A stretch of DNA of 64,000 bases from Mesostigma viride (lineage: Eukaryota > Streptophyta > Mesostigmatophyceae > Mesostigmatales > Mesostigmataceae), in contig RPFO01000692.1 of NCBI GenBank assembly GCA_009746045.1, positions 321,285 through 385,284 of the forward strand, in the 5' to 3' direction. The stretch's first letter is position 1; every line of letters starts with the position of its first letter. The notes below the pieces were generated by a model. That model was not told where the DNA came from. It searched no databases and saw only the letters and a program-made list of their open reading frames with translations. The translations under genes and the position numbers were made by a program. Below, piece after piece: positions 63,671 through 64,000 of the stretch.

Positions 63671-64000
63671 CTGTGGTGACCGCGTACGGTGATGTGGCGG
63701 GAGTGGATGTGGTACGGGAGCAAGGGAGAATTGCAGCGCAAGCGAACAACAAGGGAACATGTGCGACGTGGACATGGGCAGATCCATCAGTGGTGGATGA
63801 ATCCAAGACGAAACATGCACCTTGTAGATGTTGGCTGGTTTTCTTGTCGTACTTGTGTGTTAGACTCTGGATGGAGTCTTGGCTAGATCCCAACAGCAAC
63901 TGTGTCATTAGCAATCTCAACAAGCACATCCAACACTCTCACCGAGAAACAGTGAGTCGCCACTTGTGGCGAAACCCCAGCTTAGCCAGAGCACTAGGAC
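63671..64000. other. intron of the ALYREF gene, no exon seen
   Basis: No RRM-like segment (RNP1/RNP2) in any minus frame up to the window end. Confidence 0.4.

Noticed and set aside
63470-63820. 117-codon minus frame overlapping the ALYREF exon in another phase
   Set aside because: The RGG/LDADLDSYH frame with its acceptor explains the region; this frame is a shadow.

Overview
The window is nuclear DNA from a photosynthetic eukaryote, most likely a green alga. Evidence: a PsbP-type thylakoid-lumen protein with an N-terminal transit region, short spliced genes with GT-AG introns and GC-rich coding exons, an intron-containing eL41 gene, PHD, TRAF, RCC1 and ALYREF exons, and heavy retrotransposon and minisatellite load. 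No bacterial operon, phage, rRNA or CRISPR feature is present. Genus and species cannot be read from the sequence.

Host genes, all assembled here from splice signals and reading phase: a PHD-finger exon (555-782, -), a TRAF-type zinc-finger exon (8143-8298, -), a three-exon coiled-coil gene (13671-15415, -), a two-exon acidic nuclear protein (16974-18991, +), a three-exon PsbP-domain gene (35060-37336, -), a seven-exon RCC1 propeller gene (42225-52811, -), ribosomal protein eL41 (54196-54501, +), the last exon of an ALYREF/THO4 mRNA-export factor (63514-63670, -), and a possible terminal coiled-coil exon (4081-4203, -). In the RCC1 gene every internal intron is phase 1 and falls at the end of one propeller blade. 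Five of its six introns hold a tandem array, and intron 3 also holds a hAT-like insertion with a perfect 8-bp target duplication.

Most of the rest is retrotransposon. At least four ORF2 (endonuclease/reverse transcriptase) LINE subfamilies (called A-D here) occur as truncated, frameshifted copies. Alongside them is a family about 2.0-2.1 kb long that encodes only an ORF1-like protein (coiled coil plus RNA-binding C-terminus), has its own 5' and 3' UTR and lacks ORF2. Four near-full-length copies are present: E1 5335-7349, E2 about 23559-25613, E3 26705-29309, E4 58838-60956. E1 and E4 are bounded by 11-bp and 10-bp target duplications, so they are complete units rather than deletion debris. 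Their last bases match the LINE 3' ends: a small hairpin (stem CTCC/GGAG or the palindrome CACGTGACTGCGTCACGTG) followed by a TTAA-, AATTC- or AAATT-type microsatellite tail. This accounts for most of the TTAATTAA tracts in the window and suggests mobilisation in trans by LINE reverse transcriptase.

Insertions are nested. E4 splits a LINE-A; LINE-A copies sit in the (ATCC)n 3' UTR tract of LINE-B and in the 3' UTR of LINE-C; a CACTA-type element sits in E3. A 74-bp near-perfect palindrome interrupts one copy of a dispersed repeat whose uninterrupted paralogue is also in the window. A separate short repeat family with one fixed end (TCAAGGAGACAACC) occurs at a dozen or more places, twice with paralogous empty sites.
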